64,000 bases of DNA from Phormidium tenue FACHB-1050 (GCF_014696925.1 NZ_JACJQY010000014.1:1-64000), one strand, 5' to 3'; numbered from the stretch's first letter, positions 25,693 through 34,257 are shown. Notes: generated by a model from the sequence alone, not told the origin. Translations and numbers: made by a program.

Positions 25693-25728
25693 AACGAAGA
25701 GAATTTCTTTGCAATTCTCTTCGTTTTA
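25690..25728. terminator. Shared bidirectional terminator holding both stop codons
   Basis: Arms TAAAACGAAGAGAATT/AATTCTCTTCGTTTTA. The TAA of era (25690-25692) is the left end and the TAA of the opposite-strand ecfT (25726-25728) is the right end, so two convergent genes end on the two arms of one hairpin. Confidence 0.85.
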
Positions 25729-26649
25729 GAACTCATTGCCATAGTAAATTCTGACACCCCACATTGCGACTAAGAAAACTAGTAGTACGATATCGCGAAG
25801 AAAGAATTTGAGAGGATTCCAAACGACAACGTGAGTATTAGGAGTTGTAAAGCCCCGTACTTGCATAGCGCTTGCTGTCTGTGCAGCGCGGATGAACAGA
25901 TTGTCTATCAGTCGCTCTGCAAGGATTAGCCAAATTTGAGTAGTGCGCTTAAAACCCAGTCTTTTCCAATTAATCGAACGGGTTCGCATGGCTCGACCAA
26001 GGTTTTGAACTTCTTCTAAAACTAAGGGTACAAAGCGCAGTGCAAGGGTCAGCGTCAGGACAATTTCAACAACAGGAACCTTAAGGTATTTTAATGGAGC
26101 AAAAATTGCGGCGATCGCGGCTGTAATTTCTTCGGGAGCCGTGACTAGCAAAAATAGAGTTGGTGCGTAGAGATAGGTGAAAATTAATGTGCAGACCCGC
26201 ACACCTAAATCCAGAGATTTGCGGGTAATCGTAATGCTGCCAGCCTTCCAAACTACATAACTATAGGGTGTTGGTTGAGGAAGTTTGATCGTTAGTGATG
26301 GCGTGTTTTGAGCTTGGCTAGCGGTGATATTTACGTCAGGGATTGGGCGACGAGGCTGAACAGTGACATTAAAACCATCAGGGGAAATGGTGGCGATCGC
26401 TAAGGTCATAAAGGCAAGTAATAGCAAAATTCCCATTTGCTGTTTCCAAACTCGCATTGGAATTTGTGAAGCTAAGGTGAGGAGGATCAATAAAACGGCG
26501 ATCGCTACGCGCCAAAGCTCATTAGCTTGAATGGGCGTTAGTAAAAAAGTGAGTAGTCCAAACAGTTTGATGCGTGGATCGAGTCGATGTAACCATGTGA
26601 TCGGTTGTTCAAGGTAGAGTCCGATAGGAAGCGATCGCAGTATATCCAC
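25726..26649 (-). CDS. ecfT: ECF transporter transmembrane protein EcfT (CbiQ-like)
   Basis: A 307-residue integral membrane protein, the coupling subunit of energy-coupling-factor vitamin or metal transporters. Hydrophobic segments occur near residues 28-45, 48-63, 70-88, 148-170, 185-205 and at the C-terminus. The coupling helix motif IRAAQTASAMQVRG matches the Ala-x-x-Ala-x-x-x-Arg-Gly pattern that touches the ATPases. Neither the S-component nor the ATPase genes are adjacent, so it belongs to a shared (group II) system. Confidence 0.85.
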   Translation of the reverse strand: MDILRSLPIGLYLEQPITWLHRLDPRIKLFGLLTFLLTPIQANELWRVAIAVLLILLTLASQIPMRVWKQQMGILLLLAFMTLAIATISPDGFNVTVQPRRPIPDVNITASQAQNTPSLTIKLPQPTPYSYVVWKAGSITITRKSLDLGVRVCTLIFTYLYAPTLFLLVTAPEEITAAIAAIFAPLKYLKVPVVEIVLTLTLALRFVPLVLEEVQNLGRAMRTRSINWKRLGFKRTTQIWLILAERLIDNLFIRAAQTASAMQVRGFTTPNTHVVVWNPLKFFLRDIVLLVFLVAMWGVRIYYGNEF

Positions 26650-26717
26650 TATATTCTGATATTTTTCGGGGCTTGTATTCTTGCAGTTTCCAATATACCA
26701 AAAACGCTGTAAAACCC

Positions 26718-26896
26718 AATCGAAAGTTGCGGCGCTTCAGCAATTCTCATTATAAAAATCGGTTTTTTGAAAGCCCGCCGACGGCGGGCTTTCAAAAAAC
26801 CGATTTAGGTGTTTCCAGCGCCTTCGGCGCTGGAAACACCTAAATCGGTTTCATAATGAGAATTGCTGGCGGCGCTTTGCGCCGCAACTTTCGATT
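26718..26896. repeat. Nested multi-hairpin palindromic element
   Basis: Outer arms AATCGAAAGTTGCGGCGC (26718-26735) and complement (26879-26896) enclose a second pair, CAGCAATTCTCATTA (26738-26752) and complement (26854-26868). Inside are two hairpins, GGTTTTTTGAAAGCCCGCC and AGGTGTTTCCAGCGCC, each with its complement. The BolA stop codon touches its right end. A smaller copy in inverted orientation is at 62688-62814. The remaining gap is short. Confidence 0.8.
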
Positions 26897-27158
26897 AGTT
26901 AACCTGAACCTGCATACTTTCCCATTGAGATAAGCTATAGGTTTTTAGTTGCAATGCGTGAATTGCACCAGTATCGAGATGCTCTTGGATTGCCCCATAG
27001 ACGAGTTTGTGTTGCTTAATCATGGATAAGCCCTCAAATTGCTCAGCAACGACGATCGCCGCAAAGTGTTGACCATCATGATTAGGATCTTCAACTTGTA
27101 CTTTGGCATTAGGTAAAGCGGTGCGAATTAGTTCGGCAATGTTGGTATGGGAAATCAT
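26895..27158 (-). CDS. BolA-family protein
   Basis: An 87-residue protein of the BolA fold; such proteins bind iron-sulfur clusters together with monothiol glutaredoxins. The sequence has the family core HFAAIVVAEQFEGLSMIKQHKLVYGAI with the conserved His, and ends with IHALQLKTYS. I chose the ATG at 27158 (MISHTN); an upstream TTG would add five residues. It stands next to a complex palindrome and is divergent from the exonuclease gene. Confidence 0.9.
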   Translation of the reverse strand: MISHTNIAELIRTALPNAKVQVEDPNHDGQHFAAIVVAEQFEGLSMIKQHKLVYGAIQEHLDTGAIHALQLKTYSLSQWESMQVQVN

Positions 27159-27244
27159 GCTAGGCAAACTCAAAATTTAGAAAATATAAATTACTGTTTA
27201 AATTGTGACATGAACCATAATGTTTATGTTGTTATAGCAATCCT

Positions 27245-27295
27245 AAATGGTTTGAGAGAGTGCGCCCCCAAGGGGCGCACTCTCTCAAACCATTT
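27245..27295. repeat. Palindrome upstream of the exonuclease gene
   Basis: Arms AAATGGTTTGAGAGAGTGCG and complement with GCCCCC-AA-GGGGC centre; the flank CAATCCT resembles the one before 12877. It is in the divergent gap between bolA and xthA. Confidence 0.7.
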
Positions 27296-27327
27296 GATCT
27301 CACATAAGAATTTGATATATAAATTTC

Positions 27328-28119
27328 ATGAAAATTGCCACTTGGAATGTCAACTCAGTTCGCACCAGAATCACCCATGTTTGTGATTGGTTGCAAGCAA
27401 ATCCTGATGTTGATGTGTTGTGCTTACAAGAAACTAAGGTAATCGACACAGACTTCCCACACACTCCATTTACAGATTTAGGCTATCAAACCTACATTTA
27501 TGGTCAAAAATCCTATAACGGTGTAGCCCTGATCTCACGATCGCCTTTACAGGATATCCAAACAGGTTTTGCGGCGGTATTAGGCGAAATTGATGATCCC
27601 AGTTTAGATGAGCAGAAACGTCTCATCACTGCCAAATGTGGCGATGTCCAGATCGTGAATATGTATGTCCCCAATGGCTCAGAGGTGGGAAGTGAGAAAT
27701 ATGAATATAAATTGCGTTGGCTAAAGCTATTAAAAGCATATTTGCAAGCCTTGCTAGATCAAAATGCCAATGTGCTAATTTGTGGCGATTTTAATGTGGC
27801 GATCGCTGATCTAGATATTTACGATCCTAAGGGACGCGAAAACAAGGTGATGTCTACGGATATTGAGCGAGAAGCTCTTGCTGAAGTCTTAAATCTTGGC
27901 TTTAAAGATATATTTCGGAAATTTGAAGCTGCTGGCGGTTACTATAGCTGGTGGGATTATCGTTCTGGAGGTTTTCAACGCAATCGTGGCTGGCGAATTG
28001 ATTACCATTTCTTAACAGAGTCTCTATATGAGAGAGCTACAGCCTGTGTGATTGATATAGAACCCCGCAAACTTACTCAGCCCAGTGATCACACTCCTGT
28101 GATTGTGACAATTGATTAG
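27328..28119 (+). CDS. xthA: Exodeoxyribonuclease III (AP endonuclease)
   Basis: A 263-residue DNA-repair nuclease of the EEP superfamily. Key residues are visible: ATWNVNSVR at the start, LCLQETKV with the metal-binding Glu, YVPNGSE, ICGDFNVAI with Asp and Asn, and the C-terminal SDHTPV with the catalytic Asp-His. The WRIDYHFLT motif also fits. It cuts 5' to abasic sites. It stands alone, with no operon partner. Confidence 0.93.
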   Translation: MKIATWNVNSVRTRITHVCDWLQANPDVDVLCLQETKVIDTDFPHTPFTDLGYQTYIYGQKSYNGVALISRSPLQDIQTGFAAVLGEIDDPSLDEQKRLITAKCGDVQIVNMYVPNGSEVGSEKYEYKLRWLKLLKAYLQALLDQNANVLICGDFNVAIADLDIYDPKGRENKVMSTDIEREALAEVLNLGFKDIFRKFEAAGGYYSWWDYRSGGFQRNRGWRIDYHFLTESLYERATACVIDIEPRKLTQPSDHTPVIVTID

Positions 28120-28220
28120 ATGATAATGTTTTTAGGGCTTCGCCGTTTTTGATGGTGCAGTTTCGCCGCGCCATCAAAAATTGGATTTGTTAATAGATGT
28201 AAATATAGAGATCTTTAGAT

Positions 28221-28667
28221 ATGAAATACCGCATCTTTTTGGCGATCGTGCTACTCATTTTATTTTTGTTTCCTTTGCCAGCATGGGCTTTGAATCCTAG
28301 TCAAGTTGTTCAATTACAAACTACTAAAAACTGCCAAGTTTGTGATTTGACTGGAGCTTATCTTCCAGTTAGCAAATTAGACTATACCTATTTACTAGCC
28401 TCTGATCTCAGTGACGCAAATTTAGTAGGTGCGAGTATCACTTTCTCTAATTTGAGTCGCGCTAACTTGAGGGGAGCGAATCTGAGGTATGTCAACTTCA
28501 AGCACACCAAAATGTTATTAGCTAACTTTTCCAACGCTATTTTGGATAAAACTGACCTTACTGAAGCTGACCTCACCAGCGCCACTATATCGGAAGCACA
28601 ATTAGCCAATGCAAAGCTTTGTAGGACAGTGATGCCCAATGGAATAACATCAAATCGTGATTGTTAA
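28221..28667 (+). CDS. Exported pentapeptide-repeat protein
   Basis: A 148-residue protein with a signal peptide (hydrophobic residues 5-22, ending PAWA). From residue 40 it shows A(D/N)LxX repeats (LSDANLVGASITFSNL, LSRANLRGANL, LTEADLTSATI), about 15 units forming a right-handed quadrilateral helix. Cys residues at 38, 41 and the C-terminus may pair. Such proteins are numerous in cyanobacteria, often in the thylakoid lumen; the function is unknown. Confidence 0.85.
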   Translation: MKYRIFLAIVLLILFLFPLPAWALNPSQVVQLQTTKNCQVCDLTGAYLPVSKLDYTYLLASDLSDANLVGASITFSNLSRANLRGANLRYVNFKHTKMLLANFSNAILDKTDLTEADLTSATISEAQLANAKLCRTVMPNGITSNRDC

Positions 28668-28716
28668 AGCGCTTTGCGCTCAAACCCAAACCAAGAGTTT
28701 TGAGAAAGCAAATCAT

Positions 28717-28831
28717 CCAAGAACTCAAGTTCTTGGCTAAAAGCTCAAGTCCACTGAAGTGGACTACAGAACAGTTTAAATTAACCCGTTTCAACGGGTT
28801 TGAGCTTTTAGCCTGCACTTGAGTGCAAGGC
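28717..28831. repeat. Multi-hairpin repeat related to the MITE at 1328-1513
   Basis: In opposite orientation to the first copy. It holds a hairpin CCAAGAACTCAAGTTCTTGG (28717-28736), AGTCCACTGAAGTGGACT, AACCCGTTTCAACGGGTT and GCCTGCACTTGAGTGC. The first copy has the same hairpins in the same relative order, with different filler. The 115-bp size and hairpin-only content suggest a transposable or REP-like unit. Confidence 0.65.
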
Positions 28832-28874
28832 TACTGCGTAAGTCCTAACTTTCTCAAAAACTCTTGTGGTGTAA

Positions 28875-28903
28875 ACAAAGGCGGCGCTTTGCGCCGCCTT
28901 TGT
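28875..28903. terminator. GC-centred hairpin at the GNAT gene stop
   Basis: Arms ACAAAGGCGGCGC/GCGCCGCCTTTGT with TTT centre; the stop codon of the minus-strand gene begins at its right edge. Confidence 0.65.
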
Positions 28904-29394
28904 TAGTTGTTAGCAAGATGCTCTAACGCATCCCCTGTAACTCTACAAATGCGCCAATCTGGAAGAATATCTGCACCAATACGAGTATAAAAAGCGATCG
29001 CAGGTTCATTCCAATCTAAAACTGACCACTCAAAGCGACCATAACCTCTAGATACAGCAATTTGAGCAAGATTAGAGATGAGCGCTTTGCCAATACCCTG
29101 ACCACGATATTCAGACAGTACAAATAAATCTTCTAAATAGATGCCTCGACGGGTGAGGAAGGTGGAATAGCTGGTGAAAAACAGAGCAAATCCTACAATT
29201 TGATTGGGCTCTATCTCCGCCACGATCGCTTCTATACAAGAGTTATCACCAAACAGATCTGTTTGCAAAGATTCGATATTGCCAGTCACTTTATCAGTGA
29301 GCTTTTCATAGTCAGCAAGTGCCAAAATCAGCGAAAAAATAGCTGATGTGTCCGCAATAGTTGCAGGACGGATTACAAATTGAACTGGAGACAT
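28903..29394 (-). CDS. GNAT-family N-acetyltransferase
   Basis: A 163-residue acetyltransferase, probably of small-molecule amines. The acetyl-CoA loop is LSEYRGQGIGKALI, preceded by the beta-strand region GIYLEDLFV; the end DWNEPAIAFYTRIGADI is typical of the spermidine/spermine-type or diamine group. The substrate cannot be assigned by eye. The start ATG at 29394 is supported by an AGGAG-like site. Confidence 0.88.
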   Translation of the reverse strand: MSPVQFVIRPATIADTSAIFSLILALADYEKLTDKVTGNIESLQTDLFGDNSCIEAIVAEIEPNQIVGFALFFTSYSTFLTRRGIYLEDLFVLSEYRGQGIGKALISNLAQIAVSRGYGRFEWSVLDWNEPAIAFYTRIGADILPDWRICRVTGDALEHLANN

Positions 29395-29407
29395 AATTTA
29401 AGGAGTA

Positions 29408-29487
29408 TATAGCAATTAAAACCACAAAGACAAGTGGCGGCGCGAAGCGCCGCCACTTGTCTTTGTGGTTTTAATTGCATTGCTATA
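29408..29487. repeat. Perfect long palindrome (family A variant)
   Basis: 80 bp with outer TATAGCA/TGCTATA ends and arms GCAATTAAAACCACAAAGAC continuing AAGTGGCGGCGC around a GAA centre. It lies between two minus-strand genes, 5 bp beyond the second's stop. Confidence 0.8.
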
Positions 29488-29491
29488 CATA

Positions 29492-30334
29492 CTAAAATAA
29501 ACGAAATGGAAGTGGTCGAGATGCCTTAAAACGATCAATTTCGGCATCCATTTGGGTAGCAATTTCCTCATTACTTTTTGAAGGTGTTGCCGAAGAATGC
29601 AAAACATTAAGCTTGAGCGTTACCTGCTTGACCATTAGTTTCTGAGCATCAATGTCAATATCCATATGTAGGGTATTACTGCCAAGTATTTTAGCTAGTT
29701 CACGTTCTACAAAAGATTCGGTTACATTCTCAAGAGTGTTATTGATTAAGTCTTGATTACCTAAGAGTGATTCTTGTAGCTGGTTCTTTAAGTCGCCAAA
29801 CTTTGATAACTGTACCAATTTGTCAGCGATCGCTAGGAATTTTGGATCAATTACCTGTGCTAATGCGCTATTCCAATTAAATTTTGATTCTACCTGCCGA
29901 ATTAAAGATGCAGCATCTGATTTACGCAGTTGGGCGCTCTCAACTAACGGGAGAATAGATAAAATTGTCTCTGGTAGTAAATTCTGTATTTGATTGGGAT
30001 GAACCTTTCGAGCATAAGCATTCAGGGTGTTGAGTACTTGATGTTCCAACGACCGCCGCCATTGGTTTACTTCTTGTACCAATGTGTCAGTAGCTGTATC
30101 AATAGTTGCATCAATAACAGGAGATAGAGGTTCTGATTGAAACTGATTGACTACTTGCTGAATTAAAGCTTCAGCTTGATTAGGCTCGATCTTGATGCTA
30201 CTTCCTTGTTTTTGTTGAAAGGTCAAAATCGAACTCGCGATCGCAAGGAGATCTTCAGGAGAATTCGAGGTGTCAAAACGATTCACATAGGCTTGGAGAC
30301 TATTCAACAGCGATCGTTCTGCATCAGTACTCAT
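29492..30334 (-). CDS. Hypothetical helical protein
   Basis: A 280-residue soluble protein, mostly long amphipathic helices (LLNSLQAYVNRFDTSNSPEDLLAIASSILTFQ is one block, split here only for description). No family was recognised. The C-terminal part has a beta-like stretch MDIDIDAQKLMVKQVTLKLNVL. I chose the ATG at 30334: upstream in-frame codons run into a GC-palindrome and read as low-complexity Ala/Arg, which is not protein-like. It stands alone. Confidence 0.6.
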   Translation of the reverse strand: MSTDAERSLLNSLQAYVNRFDTSNSPEDLLAIASSILTFQQKQGSSIKIEPNQAEALIQQVVNQFQSEPLSPVIDATIDTATDTLVQEVNQWRRSLEHQVLNTLNAYARKVHPNQIQNLLPETILSILPLVESAQLRKSDAASLIRQVESKFNWNSALAQVIDPKFLAIADKLVQLSKFGDLKNQLQESLLGNQDLINNTLENVTESFVERELAKILGSNTLHMDIDIDAQKLMVKQVTLKLNVLHSSATPSKSNEEIATQMDAEIDRFKASRPLPFRLF

Positions 30335-30367
30335 CACGGGATACCCTAAAGAAACTCCTTTACTATA

Positions 30368-30410
30368 CAAAAAAATGGCGGCGGCGCGAAGCGCCGCCGC
30401 CATTTTTTTG
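30368..30410. repeat. GC-centred palindrome in a divergent gap
   Basis: Arms CAAAAAAATGGCGGCGGCGC and complement with GAA centre, between the hypothetical gene and the MAPEG gene. Confidence 0.7.
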
Positions 30411-30501
30411 TTTTGACATAGACAAAGCGGTAATGGTTCTGCGATTCAAGGCTTATAGCCTTAAAATGGAAGAAGTTTTAAATTGCTTGATCAAACCCAC
30501 A

Positions 30502-30906
30502 ATGAATTTGACTTTTTCTTCATCACAGATATTGTTATACGGTATTGCGATCGCGGCGGGACTGGTGTATTTGCCTTATATTCTTGTTGCCTACGGGCGG
30601 TTGAGTGTTGGTTATGACGTAAATGCACCCAGAGCAATGTTTGATCGCTTGCCAGACTATGCCAAACGTGCCACATGGGCGCACCAAAACTCCTTTGAAG
30701 TATTTGCCTTATTCGTAGCGGCGGCTCTTACTACCTATGTTAGTAATGTCGCTTCCGATCAAACTTCGCTCTATGTATTTGTTTTTTTAGCAGCGAGATT
30801 TTTATTTAGTTTGTTTTATATTCTTGACTTGCCTTGGTTGCGATCGCCGATGTGGGCGATCAGCATGGTCTGCATTGGCGGATTATTTTCAACAAGTCTG
30901 TTATAA
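30502..30906 (+). CDS. MAPEG-family membrane protein
   Basis: A 134-residue protein with four transmembrane segments. It resembles the MAPEG superfamily (microsomal glutathione transferase-like): YIlVAYGRL, PRAMFDRLPDYAKRATWAHQNSFEVFALFVAAA, where the Ala-x-x-Asn-x-x-Glu core helps bind glutathione. The ATG at 30502 gives the usual length; the frame is open further up. Its biological substrate is unknown. The next gene is convergent. Confidence 0.8.
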   Translation: MNLTFSSSQILLYGIAIAAGLVYLPYILVAYGRLSVGYDVNAPRAMFDRLPDYAKRATWAHQNSFEVFALFVAAALTTYVSNVASDQTSLYVFVFLAARFLFSLFYILDLPWLRSPMWAISMVCIGGLFSTSLL

Positions 30907-30939
30907 ACAAGAAGCGGTGCAATGCGCCGCTTCTTGTTT
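30905..30939. terminator. Hairpin between convergent MAPEG and mutase genes
   Basis: Arms AAACAAGAAGCGG/CCGCTTCTTGTTT with a GCAATGCG-like centre; it begins inside the MAPEG stop codon and ends at the mutase stop. Confidence 0.75.
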
Positions 30940-32465
30940 TAATGAGAAAGCGCAGAAATATCCAGCCCTTCCATAGGTTGGAAGAATTCTAATAACCTTT
31001 TGGCAATCTTTGTAACACCGCCTTGGACATTAGATTCAATATTCAGGGGCATGACGGGATCATGCAATGAGAGTCTGAGTAGAAACCAACCATGCTCATC
31101 GTCAGAAGTACAGGAAATGCGGATGCCTTCATAATTGTTAGGTACAATTTTCCAGTCAGTTTGGGTTGAGGCAAATGTTGTTAAATCGCTAATTACGCGA
31201 TCGCCTAAAGCTTTAAAATCCTCCACAAGCATTTTGATGCGAAACTCTTCACTCTCGATGGGTTCTTGTAAGTTGGCAATTAAATCAGTGAGAGATTTTC
31301 CTGCTAGTTTTGACTTGGCTAATTCAATCAAAAGCTTACTGACTAAATAAGCGCCATCATCAAGAAAATAGTTTTCTTTCATCGCGCCATGTCCAGAAGT
31401 CTCGATCGCTAGCCAAGACTCTTGCCCTGATTGATTGAGGCGCATGGATTCATTAATCACATTTTTGTAACCACGTTTGAATCGATGATGTACGCCTTGC
31501 AAATCCTGCTCAATAAATTTAGTCAGTCCATCAGAAGTTATGGAATCAGTGACAATCGTTGAGTTGGGATGCTCCTTGAGGACGATCGCAGAAATAAGGG
31601 CAATCAAGCGATTACGATTAAGCTCTTTGCCAAATTGATCGACTGCTGCGCTGCGATCGACATCAGTATCAAAAATAATGCCAAAGTCCGCTTGATGCTT
31701 AATTACGGCTTCGCAAATAGAAGCCATAGCAACTTTGTCTTCAGGATTGGGAACATGGTTCGGAAATGTGCCATCGGGATCGAGAAATTGACTGCCCGTA
31801 ATATCTGCACCGAGAGGCTCTAAGACTTTACTAGCATAAAATCCACCAGCACCATTACCTGCATCGACGATGATTTTTAATCCCTGAAGTGGTTGTTCGT
31901 AATGGTCAGGATGACTGACTGCTTCACGGACTTTGGTGACAAATTGATTTGCATAGACTGAGATAAAATCATGCTCAGTAATTTTGCCTTGAGAAGTGGA
32001 AATCGCAAATTCATTCTTTTCTGCAAGATTTAGAATATCCGTAATATCTTTTTTTTCGAGTCCTCCTTGGGCGGTAAAAAACTTTAAGCCGTTGCGATTG
32101 AAGGGTAAATGACTTGCCGTGAGCATAATCGCGCCATCACAGTTAAAGCCATCGGTAATCGTACTCATAAACATCGCTGGTGTCGATGCGATCGCAAAGT
32201 CATAGACTTGACTACCGAGGGAATTAATTCCTTCCATGACTGCTTGCATTAACTCTGCGCCCGATAGCCGACTATCGCGCCCTACGGAAATTAGTAGGTC
32301 TGAGGTAGGTTTGTTTAGTTTCTGAGATAGCCAAATCGCAAAAGATTGTCCGAGGATTTTGGCAATGGCAGGAGTTAGGTTTACATCTTCATTGGGTACG
32401 CCTGCGATCGCTACGCCACGAATATCTGAGCCATTTTGCAGCTTTTTCCAATTGAAATCTTGCAT
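30939..32465 (-). CDS. Phosphomannomutase/phosphoglucomutase
   Basis: A 508-residue alpha-D-phosphohexomutase, moving phosphate between C1 and C6 of glucose or mannose. The catalytic serine is in TASHLPFNRNGLKFF; the Mg loop is DTDVDRSA; the sugar loop is ETSGHGAMKE; the phosphate-binding end is EGIRISC. This cyanobacterial type is longer than Escherichia coli ManB. Glucose versus mannose cannot be resolved by eye. The products feed glycogen or polysaccharide synthesis. Confidence 0.9.
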   Translation of the reverse strand: MQDFNWKKLQNGSDIRGVAIAGVPNEDVNLTPAIAKILGQSFAIWLSQKLNKPTSDLLISVGRDSRLSGAELMQAVMEGINSLGSQVYDFAIASTPAMFMSTITDGFNCDGAIMLTASHLPFNRNGLKFFTAQGGLEKKDITDILNLAEKNEFAISTSQGKITEHDFISVYANQFVTKVREAVSHPDHYEQPLQGLKIIVDAGNGAGGFYASKVLEPLGADITGSQFLDPDGTFPNHVPNPEDKVAMASICEAVIKHQADFGIIFDTDVDRSAAVDQFGKELNRNRLIALISAIVLKEHPNSTIVTDSITSDGLTKFIEQDLQGVHHRFKRGYKNVINESMRLNQSGQESWLAIETSGHGAMKENYFLDDGAYLVSKLLIELAKSKLAGKSLTDLIANLQEPIESEEFRIKMLVEDFKALGDRVISDLTTFASTQTDWKIVPNNYEGIRISCTSDDEHGWFLLRLSLHDPVMPLNIESNVQGGVTKIAKRLLEFFQPMEGLDISALSH

Positions 32466-32491
32466 CTTATCTTGCTTTCATACGCTACTAC

Positions 32492-32592
32492 TAAGTAGTT
32501 CAGCATAAATAAACTAAAACCCTGCTTGTGCCGCCCGCTACGCGGGCGACACAAGCTCTGGTTTTTGGGGTTTAACGATGCTGAACTACTTA
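32492..32592. repeat. Nested palindrome between mutase and MarR genes
   Basis: Outer arms TAAGTAGTTCAGCAT (32492-32506) and complement (32578-32592) enclose an inner hairpin with GCCCGC-TAC-GCGGGC near 32531-32549. It has the same nesting style as 26718-26896. A smaller hairpin, AATGGCAGCGC, lies at 32672-32696. Confidence 0.7.
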
Positions 32593-32742
32593 ATTAGTCT
32601 AAGGTTCTAATCCAAGACTTCTATAGATCGATATTATTTATCCATATTTCGAGCTAGCTTTAGCAATCAAGAATGGCAGCGCATCGCGCTGCCATTCCTT
32701 AACTATAATATTACTAATCAAAATAGTTCTAATGATGATTAA

Positions 32743-33195
32743 ATGACCTCAACTCAAAATAAAGCTGTCCAAGCTGCCCAAGAAACCTTTATCCCCACAA
32801 TGCGCGAATTAGTCAGAACCTATCAAGCATTGTCAGCTTGCTCCGAAACCCATATCCGCCAATTTGATCTCACGCCTGCTCAGTTTGATGTCATTGCCTC
32901 CCTCGGTAATACCAATGGCATGAACATGGGAGAGTTAGGCGAAAAAACTTTAATTACTAAGGGGACTTTGACTGGGGTGATCGATCGCCTGATCCAAAAA
33001 GAATTAGTAACCAGAGAAACGCCTTTAGATAATCGTCGCTGTGTGAACGTGCAATTAACCCAAAAAGGACAAGAGGTTTTCGAGCAGGTCTTTCCAGTCC
33101 ATATTGCTCATATTAAAGAACGGTTCGAGAAACTTGAACCTTCAGAACTAGAGTTACTCAAGGTTTTACTCAGTCGTCTTAGACAGGCTTTTTAA
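32743..33195 (+). CDS. MarR-family transcriptional regulator
   Basis: A 150-residue winged-helix dimer. The DNA-binding region is MNMGELGEKTLITKGTLTGVIDRLIQKELVTRETPLDNRR (helix-turn-helix plus wing), flanked by dimerising helices. Cys28 and its neighbourhood could sense redox state, as in quinone sensors, but this is inference. It precedes a dioxygenase and a glutathione-dependent reductase in the same direction, which it may control. The stop is inside a hairpin. Confidence 0.9.
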   Translation: MTSTQNKAVQAAQETFIPTMRELVRTYQALSACSETHIRQFDLTPAQFDVIASLGNTNGMNMGELGEKTLITKGTLTGVIDRLIQKELVTRETPLDNRRCVNVQLTQKGQEVFEQVFPVHIAHIKERFEKLEPSELELLKVLLSRLRQAF

Positions 33196-33232
33196 AGATG
33201 AGTTGCTTCGCTTCGCTCAGCAACTCATCTTT
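33194..33232. terminator. Hairpin at the MarR gene end
   Basis: Arms AAAGATGAGTTGCT/AGCAACTCATCTTT with a loop TCGCTTCGCTC; the TAA stop (33193-33195) overlaps its left arm. Confidence 0.7.
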
Positions 33233-33313
33233 CTGAGCTATTGACAACCTAAACTACAGGAACTATTCTGTGAATATAGTTCTAGTTAGAACTATTCTAT
33301 ATAAAACATATAT

Positions 33314-34090
33314 ATGGACAGCTTACCTGCAATTTTCTTATCCCACGGTGCGCCAGATTTACCGATTCGAGATGGTGCTGTTAGTGATTTTTTGCGATCG
33401 CTACATCAGCAATTTCCTAAACCCAAAGCGATTTTGGTGATCTCAGCACATTGGCACTCTGATCCCCCAATGGTGAGCGCTGCGACTCATCCCAGAACTA
33501 TCTATGACTTTTCAGGATTTCCTAGTCAACTGTACGAACTGAGCTATCCTGTCTTGGGATCGCCAGAACTTAGCGATCGCGTAGTTACATTACTGACGCA
33601 AGCAGGCATTCCCTGCGAAACACATCCCACAAGAGGATTGGATCATGGCGCTTGGACTCCTTTGTTTCTTGCCTATCCAGCCGCCGAAATTCCCGTGACG
33701 CAGCTATCGATTCAGTACTATCGCGATCCCCTCCATCATTGGCAAATAGGCAAAGCTCTAGAACCTTTACGCCATGAGGGTGTGTTGATTATCGGTAGTG
33801 GTAGCGCCACCCACAATATGTATGCTTTTGGTGAGTCTTATAATGCCGAACCTCCCGATTGGGTGCGCGTTTTTGATCAATGGCTTGCCCAAAATATTGC
33901 TGAAGGCAATCAGGAAGCGTTACTGCAATACCGACAACGCGCTCCCTATGCTAAAGAAAACCATCCGACGGATGAGCATCTCATGCCTTTATTTGTGGCG
34001 ATGGGAGCAGGAGGTGCGAAAGGGAAGCAACTACATAGTAGCTATATCTATGGCGTTTTTAGTATGGCAGCTTACGCATTCACGAGTTGA
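33314..34090 (+). CDS. DODA-type extradiol dioxygenase (class III ring-cleavage)
   Basis: A 258-residue class III ring-cleaving dioxygenase of the DODA/YgiD type. Zinc or iron ligands are expected at the N-terminal His (FLSHGAPDL), the SAHWHS motif and GLDHGAW. The enzyme opens catechol rings of compounds such as DOPA; the real substrate is unknown. It lies between a MarR regulator and a hydroquinone reductase. The stop codon overlaps a hairpin. Confidence 0.88.
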   Translation: MDSLPAIFLSHGAPDLPIRDGAVSDFLRSLHQQFPKPKAILVISAHWHSDPPMVSAATHPRTIYDFSGFPSQLYELSYPVLGSPELSDRVVTLLTQAGIPCETHPTRGLDHGAWTPLFLAYPAAEIPVTQLSIQYYRDPLHHWQIGKALEPLRHEGVLIIGSGSATHNMYAFGESYNAEPPDWVRVFDQWLAQNIAEGNQEALLQYRQRAPYAKENHPTDEHLMPLFVAMGAGGAKGKQLHSSYIYGVFSMAAYAFTS

Positions 34091-34114
34091 AGTGCTTGCT
34101 TTGCAAGCACTTCA
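34088..34114. terminator. Hairpin starting at the dioxygenase stop
   Basis: Arms TGAAGTGCTTGC/GCAAGCACTTCA with TTT centre. The stop TGA (34088-34090) is its first codon. Confidence 0.7.
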
Positions 34115-34136
34115 ATAACTCACCTTACGCTGATAG

Positions 34137-34257
34137 AAAATCTGCCCTCATCCCCTTCTCCCCTTCTCCCGTTCTGGGAGAAGGGGAGCAAGAGGTGGTT
34201 TTGAATTTTTCTTTTCCCCTCTCCCCCTTTGGGAGAGGGGCTAGGGGTGAGGGTCTT
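34137..34257. repeat. CCCTCACCCC-type interspersed repeats
   Basis: Two GC-skewed hairpins: TCTCCCGTTCTGGGAGAAGG near 34164-34183, and CCTCTCCCCCTTTGGGAGAGG near 34216-34236 followed by GGCTAGGGGTGAGGG. The same type of element is inserted in the coding sequence of the GT39-like gene (60265-60309). Confidence 0.7.

Noticed and set aside
30335..30403. Longer start of the 280-residue helical protein
   Set aside because: The added residues are translated from the GC-palindrome and would begin from a non-ATG codon.
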